From an uncultured Lachnospiraceae bacterium (GTDB taxonomy: Bacteria; Bacillota; Clostridia; Lachnospirales; Lachnospiraceae), in contig CAJUGG010000094.1 in the NCBI GenBank assembly GCA_910585995.1, positions 17,615 through 81,614 of the forward strand: a stretch of DNA of 64,000 bases. Direction: 5' to 3'. The translations under genes and the position numbers were made by a program. Under the pieces are notes generated by a model. It saw nothing but the letters and a program-made list of their open reading frames with translations, was not told the DNA's origin and searched no databases. Shown one piece after another: positions 31,959 to 40,377 of the stretch. Each line of letters begins with the position of its first letter. Positions within the stretch are counted from its first letter, which is position 1.

Positions 31959-32807
31959 AGCTTTTACCTGGATCTCCCCCTGTCTATAGACGGTGGTCAC
32001 ACATCCTTTAGAAGTATCCCATACTCGCACCCCCTGCTCTTTTAGCAGTTGAAGCGTCTTTTTCTCTGCGTATTCCTCCTCAGAGCAGCAGATCACGGCG
32101 TTCTCAGGCTGCACTGCTTCTAAGAGATCTTTCAGCGCTTTTTGGTATCTGCCATGATGGGGCATCTTGATCCAGTCGTGCTGCCAGTCCACATCGGATG
32201 TCAGCATCTGCGCAATTCTGGTCTTCTCGATATCCCCGGTAAAGAGAAATCGTTTGTCTTGAAAAGTCAGACTGGCCACTAATGACATATCATTGTCATA
32301 TTCCTCATCGGTATTCTGGATCTCTTTTGGGTCTTCTGCCGGATACACGGTACACTCCAGATCTCCCGCATGATATTGATAAATATCTGTCAATCTCTCC
32401 ACATCCGGATGCCCCTGAAGGCGCTCCAAAAATGCCTGATATTCCGGCCTGTCTCCTTCATAGTCCGGTATCCGCACCGCTGCCACCTCCATATGATCCA
32501 TCAGATAAGCGGCGCCTCCCACATGATCTTTGTCAAAATGCGTCACCAGCAAAAGATCCACTTGACGAATCCCGCGATTTCTAAGCTCCTGTACGAGATA
32601 GGGACCATCCTCTTCCTCTCCCGTATCCACCACTATCACCTGTTCCTCTGTCTGCACAAGCAGCGCGTCGGCTTTTCCCACCGCAAACGCCGTAATCACA
32701 AGCTCCCCTTCCAATTCAGCCTCTGGGCGAAAGCCTCGGATTCCTACCCAGAATACAACTAGCAGAAGCGATAAAAAACACACTCCTGCCATCCGCCATC
32801 TATTCAT
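31947..32807 (-). CDS. MBL-fold hydrolase, ComEC C-terminal-like, membrane-anchored
   Basis: A 286-aa protein with an N-terminal signal anchor (VCFLSLLLVVFWVGIRGF) and an extracytoplasmic metallo-beta-lactamase domain. The metal motif is HFDKDH, with H90, D92, D94 and H95. Further ligands lie in FLFTGD and KMPHHG, as in the competence-protein ComEC tail and its stand-alone relatives. A nuclease or phosphodiesterase role is suggested by the family but not shown. An upstream ATG (32822) is in frame, but ATGGAG there looks like the ribosome site for the ATG at 32807, which I prefer. A family F repeat lies directly upstream. Confidence 0.75.
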   Translation of the reverse strand: MNRWRMAGVCFLSLLLVVFWVGIRGFRPEAELEGELVITAFAVGKADALLVQTEEQVIVVDTGEEEDGPYLVQELRNRGIRQVDLLLVTHFDKDHVGGAAYLMDHMEVAAVRIPDYEGDRPEYQAFLERLQGHPDVERLTDIYQYHAGDLECTVYPAEDPKEIQNTDEEYDNDMSLVASLTFQDKRFLFTGDIEKTRIAQMLTSDVDWQHDWIKMPHHGRYQKALKDLLEAVQPENAVICCSEEEYAEKKTLQLLKEQGVRVWDTSKGCVTTVYRQGEIQVKALLK

Positions 32808-32824
32808 CTGCCTATTCTCCATTT

Positions 32825-32874
32825 GAATTCCGCAATTTCCCTCCCTGGACTTGTTCGGTCCATTGCTGTTTTTT
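32825..32874 (-). repeat. Family F intergenic repeat, copy F5
   Basis: The clearest short copy. On the minus strand it runs from AAACAGCAATGGACCG to AAATTGCGGAATTC. The basal stem is GCAAT/ATTGC with an inner GGAC/GTCC. It sits between the CDF gene end and the MBL gene start. Confidence 0.55.
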
Positions 32875-32885
32875 AACCCTTGGCA

Positions 32886-33770
32886 CTACTTCTCAGCCGG
32901 ATTTACATGAACCATACAGTGTTTTACCTCTGGAAAATGAGCCTCGATCTCATCATGCACCCGCTCAGCGATCTCATGAGTCTCATACAGCGTCTGATTG
33001 CCATCCGCTGCAATCTCCATATCCACATACATCTTTGCGCCAAACAGCCTGGTGCGCAGGCGATCGATCCCCATCACGCCCTGCTGTTTCAAAGCAATCT
33101 TCTCTATCTCTTCTCTGGTTCCCTGGTCACAAGCCCTGTCTACCATCTTATCAACCGCATCCATAAAGATCTCATAGGCAGCTTTTCCGATAAAGATACT
33201 GATCACCACACTCGCCACCGAATCCAGCACCAAAAATCCCATCCGGGAACCGGCAATACCTACAAATGCCCCGATAGAAGACAGCGAATCCGAACGATGA
33301 TGCCACGCATCCGCCATCATAGCGCCAGAATTTAACTTTTTCGCCGCTGCCCTTGTATACCAGTACATCCATTCCTTCACCACCACAGAAATCACTGCCG
33401 CCATAAGCGCCATCAGCCCCGGAATCTTTAGACTCTCCCATTTTCCCAAAAAAATCGTACGGATACCGCCCAAGCCAATCCCAACCCCTGTAGCAAACAA
33501 GATCGTAGCCAATATAATAGAAGCAACGCACTCCAGTCTCTCATGCCCATAAGGATGATTCGTATCCGATTTTTTCCCGGATACTTTCACACCAACAATC
33601 ACAATAATCGTACTGAATACATCCGAAGCCGAATGTATCGCATCCGAGACCATCGCTCCGGACCTGCCTAAGATCCCCGCCAGCAATTTCCCCACAGACA
33701 GCAGCAGATTGACCACGATACTGACCGTAGATACCCGCATAGCAAGTCTTTGCTTTTCCTGTTCTTCCAT
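32886..33770 (-). CDS. Cation diffusion facilitator (CDF) family transporter
   Basis: A 294-aa inner-membrane divalent-metal exporter (Zn, Fe, Mn or Co) with about six membrane helices and a C-terminal cytoplasmic ferredoxin-like domain. The metal site is marked by SDAIHSASD in helix 2 (about residues 42-50) and AWHHRSDSL in helix 5, the HxxxD/HxxSD pattern usual for this family. The linker KKSDTNHPYGHERLE is also typical. It begins at the ATG at 33770, preceded by GGAG. It could export excess metal; metal specificity is not readable. Confidence 0.9.
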   Translation of the reverse strand: MEEQEKQRLAMRVSTVSIVVNLLLSVGKLLAGILGRSGAMVSDAIHSASDVFSTIIVIVGVKVSGKKSDTNHPYGHERLECVASIILATILFATGVGIGLGGIRTIFLGKWESLKIPGLMALMAAVISVVVKEWMYWYTRAAAKKLNSGAMMADAWHHRSDSLSSIGAFVGIAGSRMGFLVLDSVASVVISIFIGKAAYEIFMDAVDKMVDRACDQGTREEIEKIALKQQGVMGIDRLRTRLFGAKMYVDMEIAADGNQTLYETHEIAERVHDEIEAHFPEVKHCMVHVNPAEK

Positions 33771-33951
33771 CTAAGTCACAACTCCTCTCTATCCTCTCCC
33801 ATTTTCACATATCATCCGTAACCTTTTGCCCCTGGCATTATTTTACCAGTATAACACAGTTCCTGCAAAAAACAACGCGCAAACGCCAATTTGTTATACT
33901 TCCTACTGGTATTTCTACTCATAATCTGTTAAAATAGAACCGGTGATGATT

Positions 33952-34836
33952 ATGAATACAAGAGAACAAAGAAAAAAATCAACAAAGAAAAACAACTCAC
34001 AGCAAACAGCAAAAAAACGGCGTAAAATGAATGCTGCCGGCCAGCGCAAACGCCAGGTCCATCTGCTGTTTCAGGGCATCTTCTTAGGGCTGTGCATCTG
34101 CCTGTTATGTTTCAGCCTCTACAAATTAGGCTCTATCTTTTTTGAATACCATTCCGGCGAAAAAGAATACGACGAGCTGCGGCAATATCTGCTGGCAGAA
34201 CCTATCTCCCCGGAAGATCCCGCACTGGCACAAGCAGAAGAAGGAGAAGAATCCGAAGAAAGCGACAGCACTGTCGTTCCCATGTCCCGTATTGACCTCG
34301 CCTCCTTACAGGAGATCAATACCGACGCCATCGGCTGGATCGAGATCGCAGGCACGTCCATCAGCTATCCCATGGTACATACCACAGACAACACCTACTA
34401 TCTCACCCACACTTTCCGCAAAGAAAAGAACAAATCCGGCAGTGTCTTTCTAGAAGCCGCCAACGCATCGGATTTTTCCGATATGCACACCATCGTCTAC
34501 GGCCACAACATGAAAGACGGCTCCATGTTTGCCGGACTAAAAAATTACAGCAAAGCAGCCTACTGGGAAGCCCACCCCTACATCTACCTGGATACCGCGG
34601 ACGCTTCTCACTGCTACCAGATCTTCTCCTGCCACGAAGCCAACACTGACGACATCACGTATACCATCGGCTTCAAAGCAGACGACACCTACCAGACCTT
34701 CTTAGACTCCCTCAAAGAAGCCTCTAACTACGATACTGGTGTAGAAGTCAGCAAAGAAGATCCCATCCTTACCCTGTCCACCTGCACCAAAAGTGGGACG
34801 AAGAGGTTTGTTGTGCATGCGAAGAAAATCTATTAA
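33952..34836 (+). CDS. Class B sortase
   Basis: A 294-aa membrane-anchored transpeptidase. A very basic N-terminus (Lys/Arg-rich, residues 1-37) precedes one helix (about 40-58). The catalytic domain starts near IGWIEIAGTSISYPMVHT. The active-site His is in VYGHNMKDGSMFAGL, the Cys in LTLSTCTKSG and the Arg in TKRFVVHA. Sortase B enzymes attach NPxTG-type proteins, often to peptidoglycan or pili; no obvious substrate gene is adjacent. The ATG at 33952 follows GGTGAT; upstream in-frame GTG and ATG codons (33943, 33946) lie within that site. Confidence 0.88.
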   Translation: MNTREQRKKSTKKNNSQQTAKKRRKMNAAGQRKRQVHLLFQGIFLGLCICLLCFSLYKLGSIFFEYHSGEKEYDELRQYLLAEPISPEDPALAQAEEGEESEESDSTVVPMSRIDLASLQEINTDAIGWIEIAGTSISYPMVHTTDNTYYLTHTFRKEKNKSGSVFLEAANASDFSDMHTIVYGHNMKDGSMFAGLKNYSKAAYWEAHPYIYLDTADASHCYQIFSCHEANTDDITYTIGFKADDTYQTFLDSLKEASNYDTGVEVSKEDPILTLSTCTKSGTKRFVVHAKKIY

Positions 34837-34843
34837 CAGTGAC

Positions 34844-34993
34844 GCCCGGAAGGGGCAGAGGTTCCTTTCAGACCCCGCTCGCGCTTAATGTGGGGCAGCA
34901 GCGGTACTAAACTCGCACTGCGCGTTCCGCTTGCGCTCGTTAAGTGCCGGCGCCCCCCAATGGGTCTTACAGGAACCTCTGCCCCTTCCGGGC
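34844..34993. repeat. Long inverted repeat with a core unlike family E
   Basis: Arms 34844-34866 and 34971-34993 are perfectly complementary over 23 bases, and AGACCC/GGGTCT pairs further in after a 3-base internal loop. The core (about 90 bases, GC-rich, with CGCTTAATG and CGTTAAGTGC partly pairing) lacks the family E signature. It starts just after the sortase stop. Confidence 0.7.
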
Positions 34994-35129
34994 TGGACTG
35001 ACACAGGCTAACTTGGCATACACAATATCCCAGAGAAAAACTAAAGATGCCGACGAGAGCTTTTTCGGAGACCCCAAAATCACGTCTCCCCAACACATCC
35101 CCGCAAGCCCCTCCCTCCTACGATACCCA
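34994..35129. other. Intergenic stretch between two long hairpins
   Basis: No gene is supported here. The only structure seen is a small GGAGAC/GTCTCC hairpin near 35067-35090. Together with the flanking inverted repeats it makes up the 622-base gap between sortase and murL. Confidence 0.6.
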
Positions 35130-35376
35130 GGGATTGCGCAAAAGAGGGCGCTGGCGTTGGTTGCATAACAGGGTGATGCGGGGGTGGGACAAATAGTGCT
35201 GTGTAGATTGGAGCGGACAGTTGGTGATATTTGTATGAGCCAGGCGGACACTTCTGTGTCCGATTGGAGCATACAAATATTGCCGACTGTCCGATACACT
35301 CTATGCAGACATTTGTCCCACCCCCGCAGCGCCCTGCTATGCCAACCACGCCAGTGCCCTCTTTTGCGCCAATCCC
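35130..35376. repeat. Family E long inverted repeat, copy 2 (longest arms)
   Basis: Outer arms 35130-35194 and 35311-35376 pair along about 65 bases. Aligned by hand, the inner 58 positions show seven mismatches, with one extra base in the right arm. The core is GTGCTGTGTAGATTGGAGCG to GATACACTCTATGCAGAC, an inner stem ATATTTGTATG/CATACAAATAT and a tip GCGGACAC/GTGTCCG. Unlike the other copies it lies between two co-directional genes (sortase and murL). Confidence 0.85.
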
Positions 35377-35458
35377 GTCGCTCCCCCCTTTCTTTTTTCT
35401 CCCGTCTGTGCTAAAATACGCAATAAATGAATATTCTACCAAAAGGGGTACACATCAT

Positions 35459-36844
35459 ATGAAAACATACAACACCTGCCGGGAATCCTTCCCGCTATTT
35501 CTCTACCAATCTTATTCCCTCCAAGACACCAACGACGACCTCACCGTCACCTACCATTTTGAGATCCCAGGCCTCTCCTCTTTCGCTCCCGTCTGGCATT
35601 TTCCCAAAAAAGACGCAAAACCACTCAACATCAAGGAAAATAAAACACTCCAGACCATGCTCTTCTCCCTCGGCATGGTAGAACTGATCAGCTACTGGAA
35701 GATCGCCTGCCCCAAAAAAGTCATCGTATCCGCAGGTCCCCTCTCCCAGTCCCAGATCCTCTGGTGGAAAGACCTCTACTACCTAGGCCTCGGAGAATTT
35801 TTCTACACCAACCAGATAGACACCGATCCCACAGATTTTATGACCCTTACATCCGATGCGCCCGCTCTCACCGGAGAAGACCGCCCCTGCCTCTCAAAAA
35901 AAGGCTGCCTGATCCCCATAGGCGGAGGCAAAGACTCTGCCTGCACCATCGAGATGCTCAAAAAAAGCAACCACCCGCTAAAGACCTATATCATCAACGC
36001 CAGAGGCGCCACCCGAAAGACCGTAGAAGCTTCCGGCCTTCCCATGGAAGATATGATCCATGCCAGACGCTCCTTAGACCCCCGTATGCTGGCTCTGAAC
36101 AAAGAAGGCTATCTCAACGGCCATACCCCCTTTTCTGCGCTGGTAGCCTTTTCTGCGCTGATCACAGCCTATCTGCATGACCTACCCTATATCGCGCTGT
36201 CCAACGAATCCAGCGCCAACGAAAGCACCGTATCCGGAAGCATGGTCAACCACCAATACTCCAAAAGTTTTAAGTTTGAACAAGATTTTCACAATTACGA
36301 AAAAGAATATATTCATAGCAACATCCACTATTTCAGTATGCTTCGCCCGCTCTCTGAATTTCAGATTGCCGGTTATTTCTCCCGCGCCACCTGCTATCAC
36401 GAGATCTTTCGCAGCTGCAACGTCGGGAGCAAGCAGGATATCTGGTGCGGGCACTGCCCCAAATGCCTGTTTGTCTATTTGATCCTCTCTCCCTTCTTAA
36501 GCCATCAAAAACTTGTCAAGATCTTTGGAAAAGACCTGACCGATGACAGATCCATGCAGGCAGATTTTGAAAAATTAACAGGTATCCAGGAAGAAAAACC
36601 TTTTGAATGTGTGGGCAGCCGAAGTGAAGTCAATGCTGCCATCTGTCTGAGCATCGAGCAGCTAACATCACGCGGCGAACCCCTTCCAGCGCTACTTGCC
36701 TGGTATCAAGAGCAGCCGCTGTACGCTGTTTCCTTCCCTCATCGACACGACTATGAGCATTATTACGATCCACAGCATCTGCTTACCGAAGAATTTCTGC
36801 AGATCCTGTCCAAAGAATGTTACGGAGGAACACTGCCTTGTTAG
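35459..36844 (+). CDS. murL: MurL-type UDP-MurNAc-L-Ala-L-Glu epimerase
   Basis: A 461-aa enzyme. The PP-loop-like motif LIPIGGGKDSACT is at about 152-164 (GGGKDS at 155-160), and a cysteine cluster WCGHCPKCLF is at 329-338 (C330, C333, C336). The FALSNESSAN-type stretch (ALSNESSANES) is also typical of the MurL family, which epimerises the terminal L-Glu of UDP-MurNAc-L-Ala-L-Glu to D-Glu in an ATP-dependent way. The next gene is a MurD-type ligase whose start overlaps its end, as in MurL-MurD2 pairs. The ATG at 35459 follows AGGGG; the longer upstream frame passes through the family E hairpin and is rejected. Confidence 0.8.
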   Translation: MKTYNTCRESFPLFLYQSYSLQDTNDDLTVTYHFEIPGLSSFAPVWHFPKKDAKPLNIKENKTLQTMLFSLGMVELISYWKIACPKKVIVSAGPLSQSQILWWKDLYYLGLGEFFYTNQIDTDPTDFMTLTSDAPALTGEDRPCLSKKGCLIPIGGGKDSACTIEMLKKSNHPLKTYIINARGATRKTVEASGLPMEDMIHARRSLDPRMLALNKEGYLNGHTPFSALVAFSALITAYLHDLPYIALSNESSANESTVSGSMVNHQYSKSFKFEQDFHNYEKEYIHSNIHYFSMLRPLSEFQIAGYFSRATCYHEIFRSCNVGSKQDIWCGHCPKCLFVYLILSPFLSHQKLVKIFGKDLTDDRSMQADFEKLTGIQEEKPFECVGSRSEVNAAICLSIEQLTSRGEPLPALLAWYQEQPLYAVSFPHRHDYEHYYDPQHLLTEEFLQILSKECYGGTLPC

Positions 36845-38187
36845 AACTACTAAAAAAAGAGATTTTAAACAAACATGTCCTGATCTTAGGCTACGGCCGA
36901 GAAGGGCATACAAGCCTTAAGAGAATCCTGCAGGCAGGAGGCTATGCCTCTGTCACCATCGCAGACCAGAACCCGGTCTTACTAGACCCTGCTTATTCAT
37001 CGGTTAAGATTTTATCAGGCCCTGCCTATATGGATACCTTAGATGCCTATGACCTGGTCTTTAAAAGTCCTGGCATTGTGCTCTCACAAGCCCCCGAAGC
37101 CTATGACTGCCGGTTTACCTCTCAGATGGAGATCTTTATGACCGCCTATCGGGAGCAGATCATCGGCATCACCGGCACTAAAGGAAAGAGCACAGTCACC
37201 ACCCTTTTGCATCATATCTTAAAGGAAAGCGGCCGGGATGTGGTATTGGCCGGCAATATCGGGATCCCTGCCTTTGACATCATCGAGCAGATCCACACAG
37301 ATACCTGGATTATCTGCGAACTCTCCTGTCACCAGTTAGAGTATCTAAATGTCTCTCCAAAAGTGGCGATGCTTTTAAATATTCACGAAGAACATCTCGA
37401 CCATTACGGCACCATGAAAAAATATATTCATTCCAAACAGCAGATCTATCTGCACCAGAAGCCAGGAGACCTTTTATTGTGTGAACTTTCCATTCTTCCG
37501 CACAAAAGTTTCTGCCAGGCTCATATGTATACCGTATCCGACCGTTTTACCACCGCAGATGTAGTGCTTACTGGCACCAAGATCCGGTTTGAGCAAGGTG
37601 ATTATCAGATTCCCACCAAAGAGATCCATCTCTTAGGACATCACAATCATCTCGACATCGCCTTTGACTATGCCATCTGTTATCTTCTCGGCTTGTCAGA
37701 TGAAGAATTTGATACTGCCCTTCGGACTTACAAGCCCCTCCCCCACCGCCTGAGCTTTATCGGGGAGCAGGATCAGGTCCGTTATTACGACGATTCCATC
37801 TCCACCATCTGCGACACCACGATCCAGGCACTCAAAAGTATCCCAAAGGTGGGTTCTGTGCTGATCGGCGGTATGGACCGGGGGATTGAATATGACGAAC
37901 TGATCACGTTTCTCTCCGGAGACAACGTACTGCATATTATCCTGATGGCTGCCACCGGCAAGCGGATCTATGAAGAGATCCATGAGCGCTATCCAGGATT
38001 TCAAAAAAAAGAACGTCTGCACTTAGTGGATACCTTAGAAGAAGCTGTCTCCTTGGCCAAAGAGATCACGCCTCCTGGCATGGCATGCGTCCTTTCCCCG
38101 GCTGCTGCCAGCTATGGAATCTTCCGGAATTTTGAAGAACGGGGAGATGTATTTGCAAAACTGGTCTTCTCGAATGATGTTGGCTGA
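36838..38187 (+). CDS. murD2: MurD2-type UDP-N-acetylmuramoyl-L-alanine:glutamate ligase
   Basis: A 449-aa Mur ligase. An N-terminal Rossmann part (VLILGYGREGHTSLKRIL) is followed by the ATP loop GTKGKSTVTT (113-122), the LAGNIGIPAF and ELSCHQLEYL motifs, and NIHEEHLDHYG with the metal-binding and carbamylated-lysine region after it. Standing directly after MurL, it probably adds L-glutamate rather than D-glutamate to UDP-MurNAc-L-Ala. The TTG at 36838 has GGAGG at ideal spacing; an in-frame ATG at 36817 lacks one. The start lies inside the last codons of murL, so the two are translationally coupled. Confidence 0.8.
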   Translation: MLELLKKEILNKHVLILGYGREGHTSLKRILQAGGYASVTIADQNPVLLDPAYSSVKILSGPAYMDTLDAYDLVFKSPGIVLSQAPEAYDCRFTSQMEIFMTAYREQIIGITGTKGKSTVTTLLHHILKESGRDVVLAGNIGIPAFDIIEQIHTDTWIICELSCHQLEYLNVSPKVAMLLNIHEEHLDHYGTMKKYIHSKQQIYLHQKPGDLLLCELSILPHKSFCQAHMYTVSDRFTTADVVLTGTKIRFEQGDYQIPTKEIHLLGHHNHLDIAFDYAICYLLGLSDEEFDTALRTYKPLPHRLSFIGEQDQVRYYDDSISTICDTTIQALKSIPKVGSVLIGGMDRGIEYDELITFLSGDNVLHIILMAATGKRIYEEIHERYPGFQKKERLHLVDTLEEAVSLAKEITPPGMACVLSPAAASYGIFRNFEERGDVFAKLVFSNDVG

Positions 38188-38223
38188 ATTGTTACATTTT
38201 CGTTAAAAAACCAGAAGTTTTAT

Positions 38224-38252
38224 TTGCTTTTATCTGCATTACCCACTATAAT
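38224..38252 (+). promoter_or_regulatory. Promoter of the S1-domain gene
   Basis: TTGCTT (38224-38229), 17-base spacer, TATAAT (38247-38252), 58 bases before the start codon. Confidence 0.7.
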
Positions 38253-38310
38253 AGAAGTATTGGCAGTTGCCAGGATGTACAAATATTTTGATTGAGGAGA
38301 TTTTACAAAC

Positions 38311-39036
38311 ATGGAAGAAAAAATGACAATGGATGATTTATCAGAGGAACTGGAGACTTCTTATAAAGAAGCAGAGGAAGCAGGTGCCGAACAGGCCGAG
38401 GAGATGGATCCTGTCTGGGCGACCCTGAAAGGCTACTTAGAAGAAAAGACCGAGCTGACGGTTAAGATCGGCGGCATCGTAAATTCCGGCGTGATCGCTT
38501 ATGTAGAGGGTATCCGCGGCTTTATCCCGGCTTCCCGTCTGGCACTGGAACATGTGGAAGATCTGAACGAATGGCTGAATAAAAAGATCAAGGTACGCGT
38601 GATCACCGCTGATCCGGAGAAAAAGAGACTTGTACTCTCTGCCAGAGAGATCTTAAGAGACGAAGCACGCGCAGAAGCCAACAGAAAACGTCAGGAAGCT
38701 ATGGAGCAGTTAAAGATCGGTGATGTGATGGAAGGAACCGTCGAGTCCTTAAAAGATTACGGCGCATTTATCCGTCTGGAAAACGGGCTGTCTGGTCTGG
38801 TGCATGTGTCTCAGATCTCTGACAAGCGCGTAGAAGTCCCGGCTAAGGTATTAAAAGAAGGCGAGACCGTAAAAGTAAAGCTGATCGCTATCAAAGATGG
38901 CAAACTGTCTCTGAGCATGAAAGCACTTTTGGAAAAATCTTCCGAAGAGCACCATAACGACAGAGATTACAAGCTCCCCAAGAGTGAGAATATCTCTACC
39001 AATCTTGGCTCCTTACTGGCCAAACTGGATCTGTAA
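38311..39036 (+). CDS. S1 RNA-binding domain protein (two S1 repeats)
   Basis: A 241-aa protein with an acidic N-terminus (1-45) and two S1 OB-folds. The first (about 48-110) includes VEGIRGFIPASRLALEHVED, the second (about 132-205) GDVMEGTVESLKDYGAFIRL followed by GLSGLVHVSQISDKRV. This resembles a shortened ribosomal-protein-S1 homologue, as found in Firmicutes in place of the six-domain S1. It probably binds RNA at or near the ribosome. The ATG follows GAGGAG and a good promoter lies upstream. Confidence 0.88.
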   Translation: MEEKMTMDDLSEELETSYKEAEEAGAEQAEEMDPVWATLKGYLEEKTELTVKIGGIVNSGVIAYVEGIRGFIPASRLALEHVEDLNEWLNKKIKVRVITADPEKKRLVLSAREILRDEARAEANRKRQEAMEQLKIGDVMEGTVESLKDYGAFIRLENGLSGLVHVSQISDKRVEVPAKVLKEGETVKVKLIAIKDGKLSLSMKALLEKSSEEHHNDRDYKLPKSENISTNLGSLLAKLDL

Positions 39037-39052
39037 TTCAGTCATCGAGAAA

Positions 39053-39080
39053 CCGGCTTTCTGCCTCTGCGGGAAGCCGG
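39053..39080 (+). terminator. Weak hairpin after the S1-domain gene
   Basis: CCGGCTTT pairs with GGAAGCCGG around a 9-base loop, 17 bases after the stop codon. The tail is AATTTAAAA rather than a T-run, so it may attenuate or protect the transcript rather than end it. Confidence 0.35.
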
Positions 39081-39115
39081 CAATTTAAAATCCCCAGAAT
39101 GCAGGAGGTTTTAGG

Positions 39116-39877
39116 ATGAAAAATCAGAGACATAAGCGCAAGGAATCTTTTTCCGTACTCCTGATCTCCAATACGGACAGGAGCAGCAAGCAATATCATG
39201 TCTCACTCTCTGCGCTTCGCCTGGCAGGCCTACTGCTTCTCATCCTCTGCATTGCAGCAGGATGCATGACCTATGCAGCAATCTCCAGCCAGAAAGTGCA
39301 GACTACTCTACGGACGCAGTTGTCTGAAAAAGAACAATTGATCGCACAAATGACAACCGAAAAAGAGACGCTTGAAAGTGAAAAACAGACCATCACAGCA
39401 GAAAATGATGCCTTAAAACAAGAAGCGGAAGAAGCCAAAGCCGCCGCTGCCGAAGCAGTTGCTGCTGCTGAAGCGGCCACTCAGGAGCCAGAGGAACCAG
39501 AGGCTGATCCTGCCTATCCAAGCCGCTATCCTTCCTCCGGAGCAAGCGTTTTAAAATCAGAATACTCTCAGGAACAGCCCTATCTCTCCATTACCACTTA
39601 TTCCGGATGTGATGTGGTAGCTGCCGGCAACGGCACCGTGACAGCCGTAACTTCTGATGACACTTACCCGCAGATCATCGAGATTGACCACGGAAACGGC
39701 TATCGAACCCGCTATCTATGTCAGCAGCTCGCCGAGGTAAAGACAGAAGAAGGCGCGGAAGTGGAGATGGGAGCTGTTCTCTTTACCATCACAACAGACG
39801 AGACACAGTTAGACTATCAAGTCCTCTATCAGGAGGAACCCACCGATCCGCTCTCAGTCATCGACGCAAGAGGATAG
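39116..39877 (+). CDS. Membrane-anchored M23-like (LytM) protein, probably inactive
   Basis: A 253-aa protein with one N-terminal membrane helix (about 32-55), a coiled coil (about 60-125, ending in an Ala/Glu run) and a LytM/M23-like beta domain (about 150-245). The domain keeps the fold marks VVAAGNGTVTAV and EIDHGNGYRTRYL, but the zinc ligands HxxxD and HxH are missing, so it is probably non-catalytic. The next gene is a bactofilin, and bactofilin-M23 pairs shape the cell wall in other bacteria. The start follows AGGAGG. Confidence 0.8.
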   Translation: MKNQRHKRKESFSVLLISNTDRSSKQYHVSLSALRLAGLLLLILCIAAGCMTYAAISSQKVQTTLRTQLSEKEQLIAQMTTEKETLESEKQTITAENDALKQEAEEAKAAAAEAVAAAEAATQEPEEPEADPAYPSRYPSSGASVLKSEYSQEQPYLSITTYSGCDVVAAGNGTVTAVTSDDTYPQIIEIDHGNGYRTRYLCQQLAEVKTEEGAEVEMGAVLFTITTDETQLDYQVLYQEEPTDPLSVIDARG

Positions 39878-39913
39878 AAAAAAGCAACACTATAATCAGG
39901 AGGATTATCTAAT

Positions 39914-40360
39914 ATGTTTAGCAAAAGCAAAAATATTGCCTCTTCTAATACCGATGTGCCTTCGAAGATCGGCACTATCGTGGGCACAGGTGCCGTCTTT
40001 GACGGTGATCTGTTCGCGCCGGAGACCATCCGGGTGGACGGCACCATCAACGGCAACATAAACTGCGATCAGAACCTGATCCTTGGAACAGAAGGGGCAA
40101 TCAAAGGAAATATCTCTGCCCAGAATGTCACGATCTCCGGCAAAGTCGACGGAGATATCAACGTCCGGGGAAAATTAGAGCTTTTTTCCACCGGAAAGAT
40201 TCGCGGAAATATCACCGCACGCTCCTTAGTCATCGACGAAGATGCCTATTTTGACGGCAAATGCGTCATGACCTCTCAGCAACAGGACTCACCGGCCAGA
40301 GCCGCTGCCAAGACTCTTATGGAGACCCTTTCCACTCCCGATGAAGACGACCACAAGTAA
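39914..40360 (+). CDS. Bactofilin (polymer-forming cytoskeletal protein)
   Basis: A 148-aa protein with a short disordered N-terminus and a central beta-helix (about 20-115) made of repeated strands such as GTIVGTGAVFDGDLFAPETI, GTINGNINCDQNLIL and KVDGDINVRGKLEL, then an acidic tail. Bactofilins form nucleotide-independent filaments under the membrane. It is 36 bases after the degenerate M23 gene, suggesting that the filament positions that protein or a partner enzyme. The ATG follows AGGAGG. Confidence 0.93.
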   Translation: MFSKSKNIASSNTDVPSKIGTIVGTGAVFDGDLFAPETIRVDGTINGNINCDQNLILGTEGAIKGNISAQNVTISGKVDGDINVRGKLELFSTGKIRGNITARSLVIDEDAYFDGKCVMTSQQQDSPARAAAKTLMETLSTPDEDDHK

Positions 40361-40377
40361 AATGGAGGGTTCTTTTT

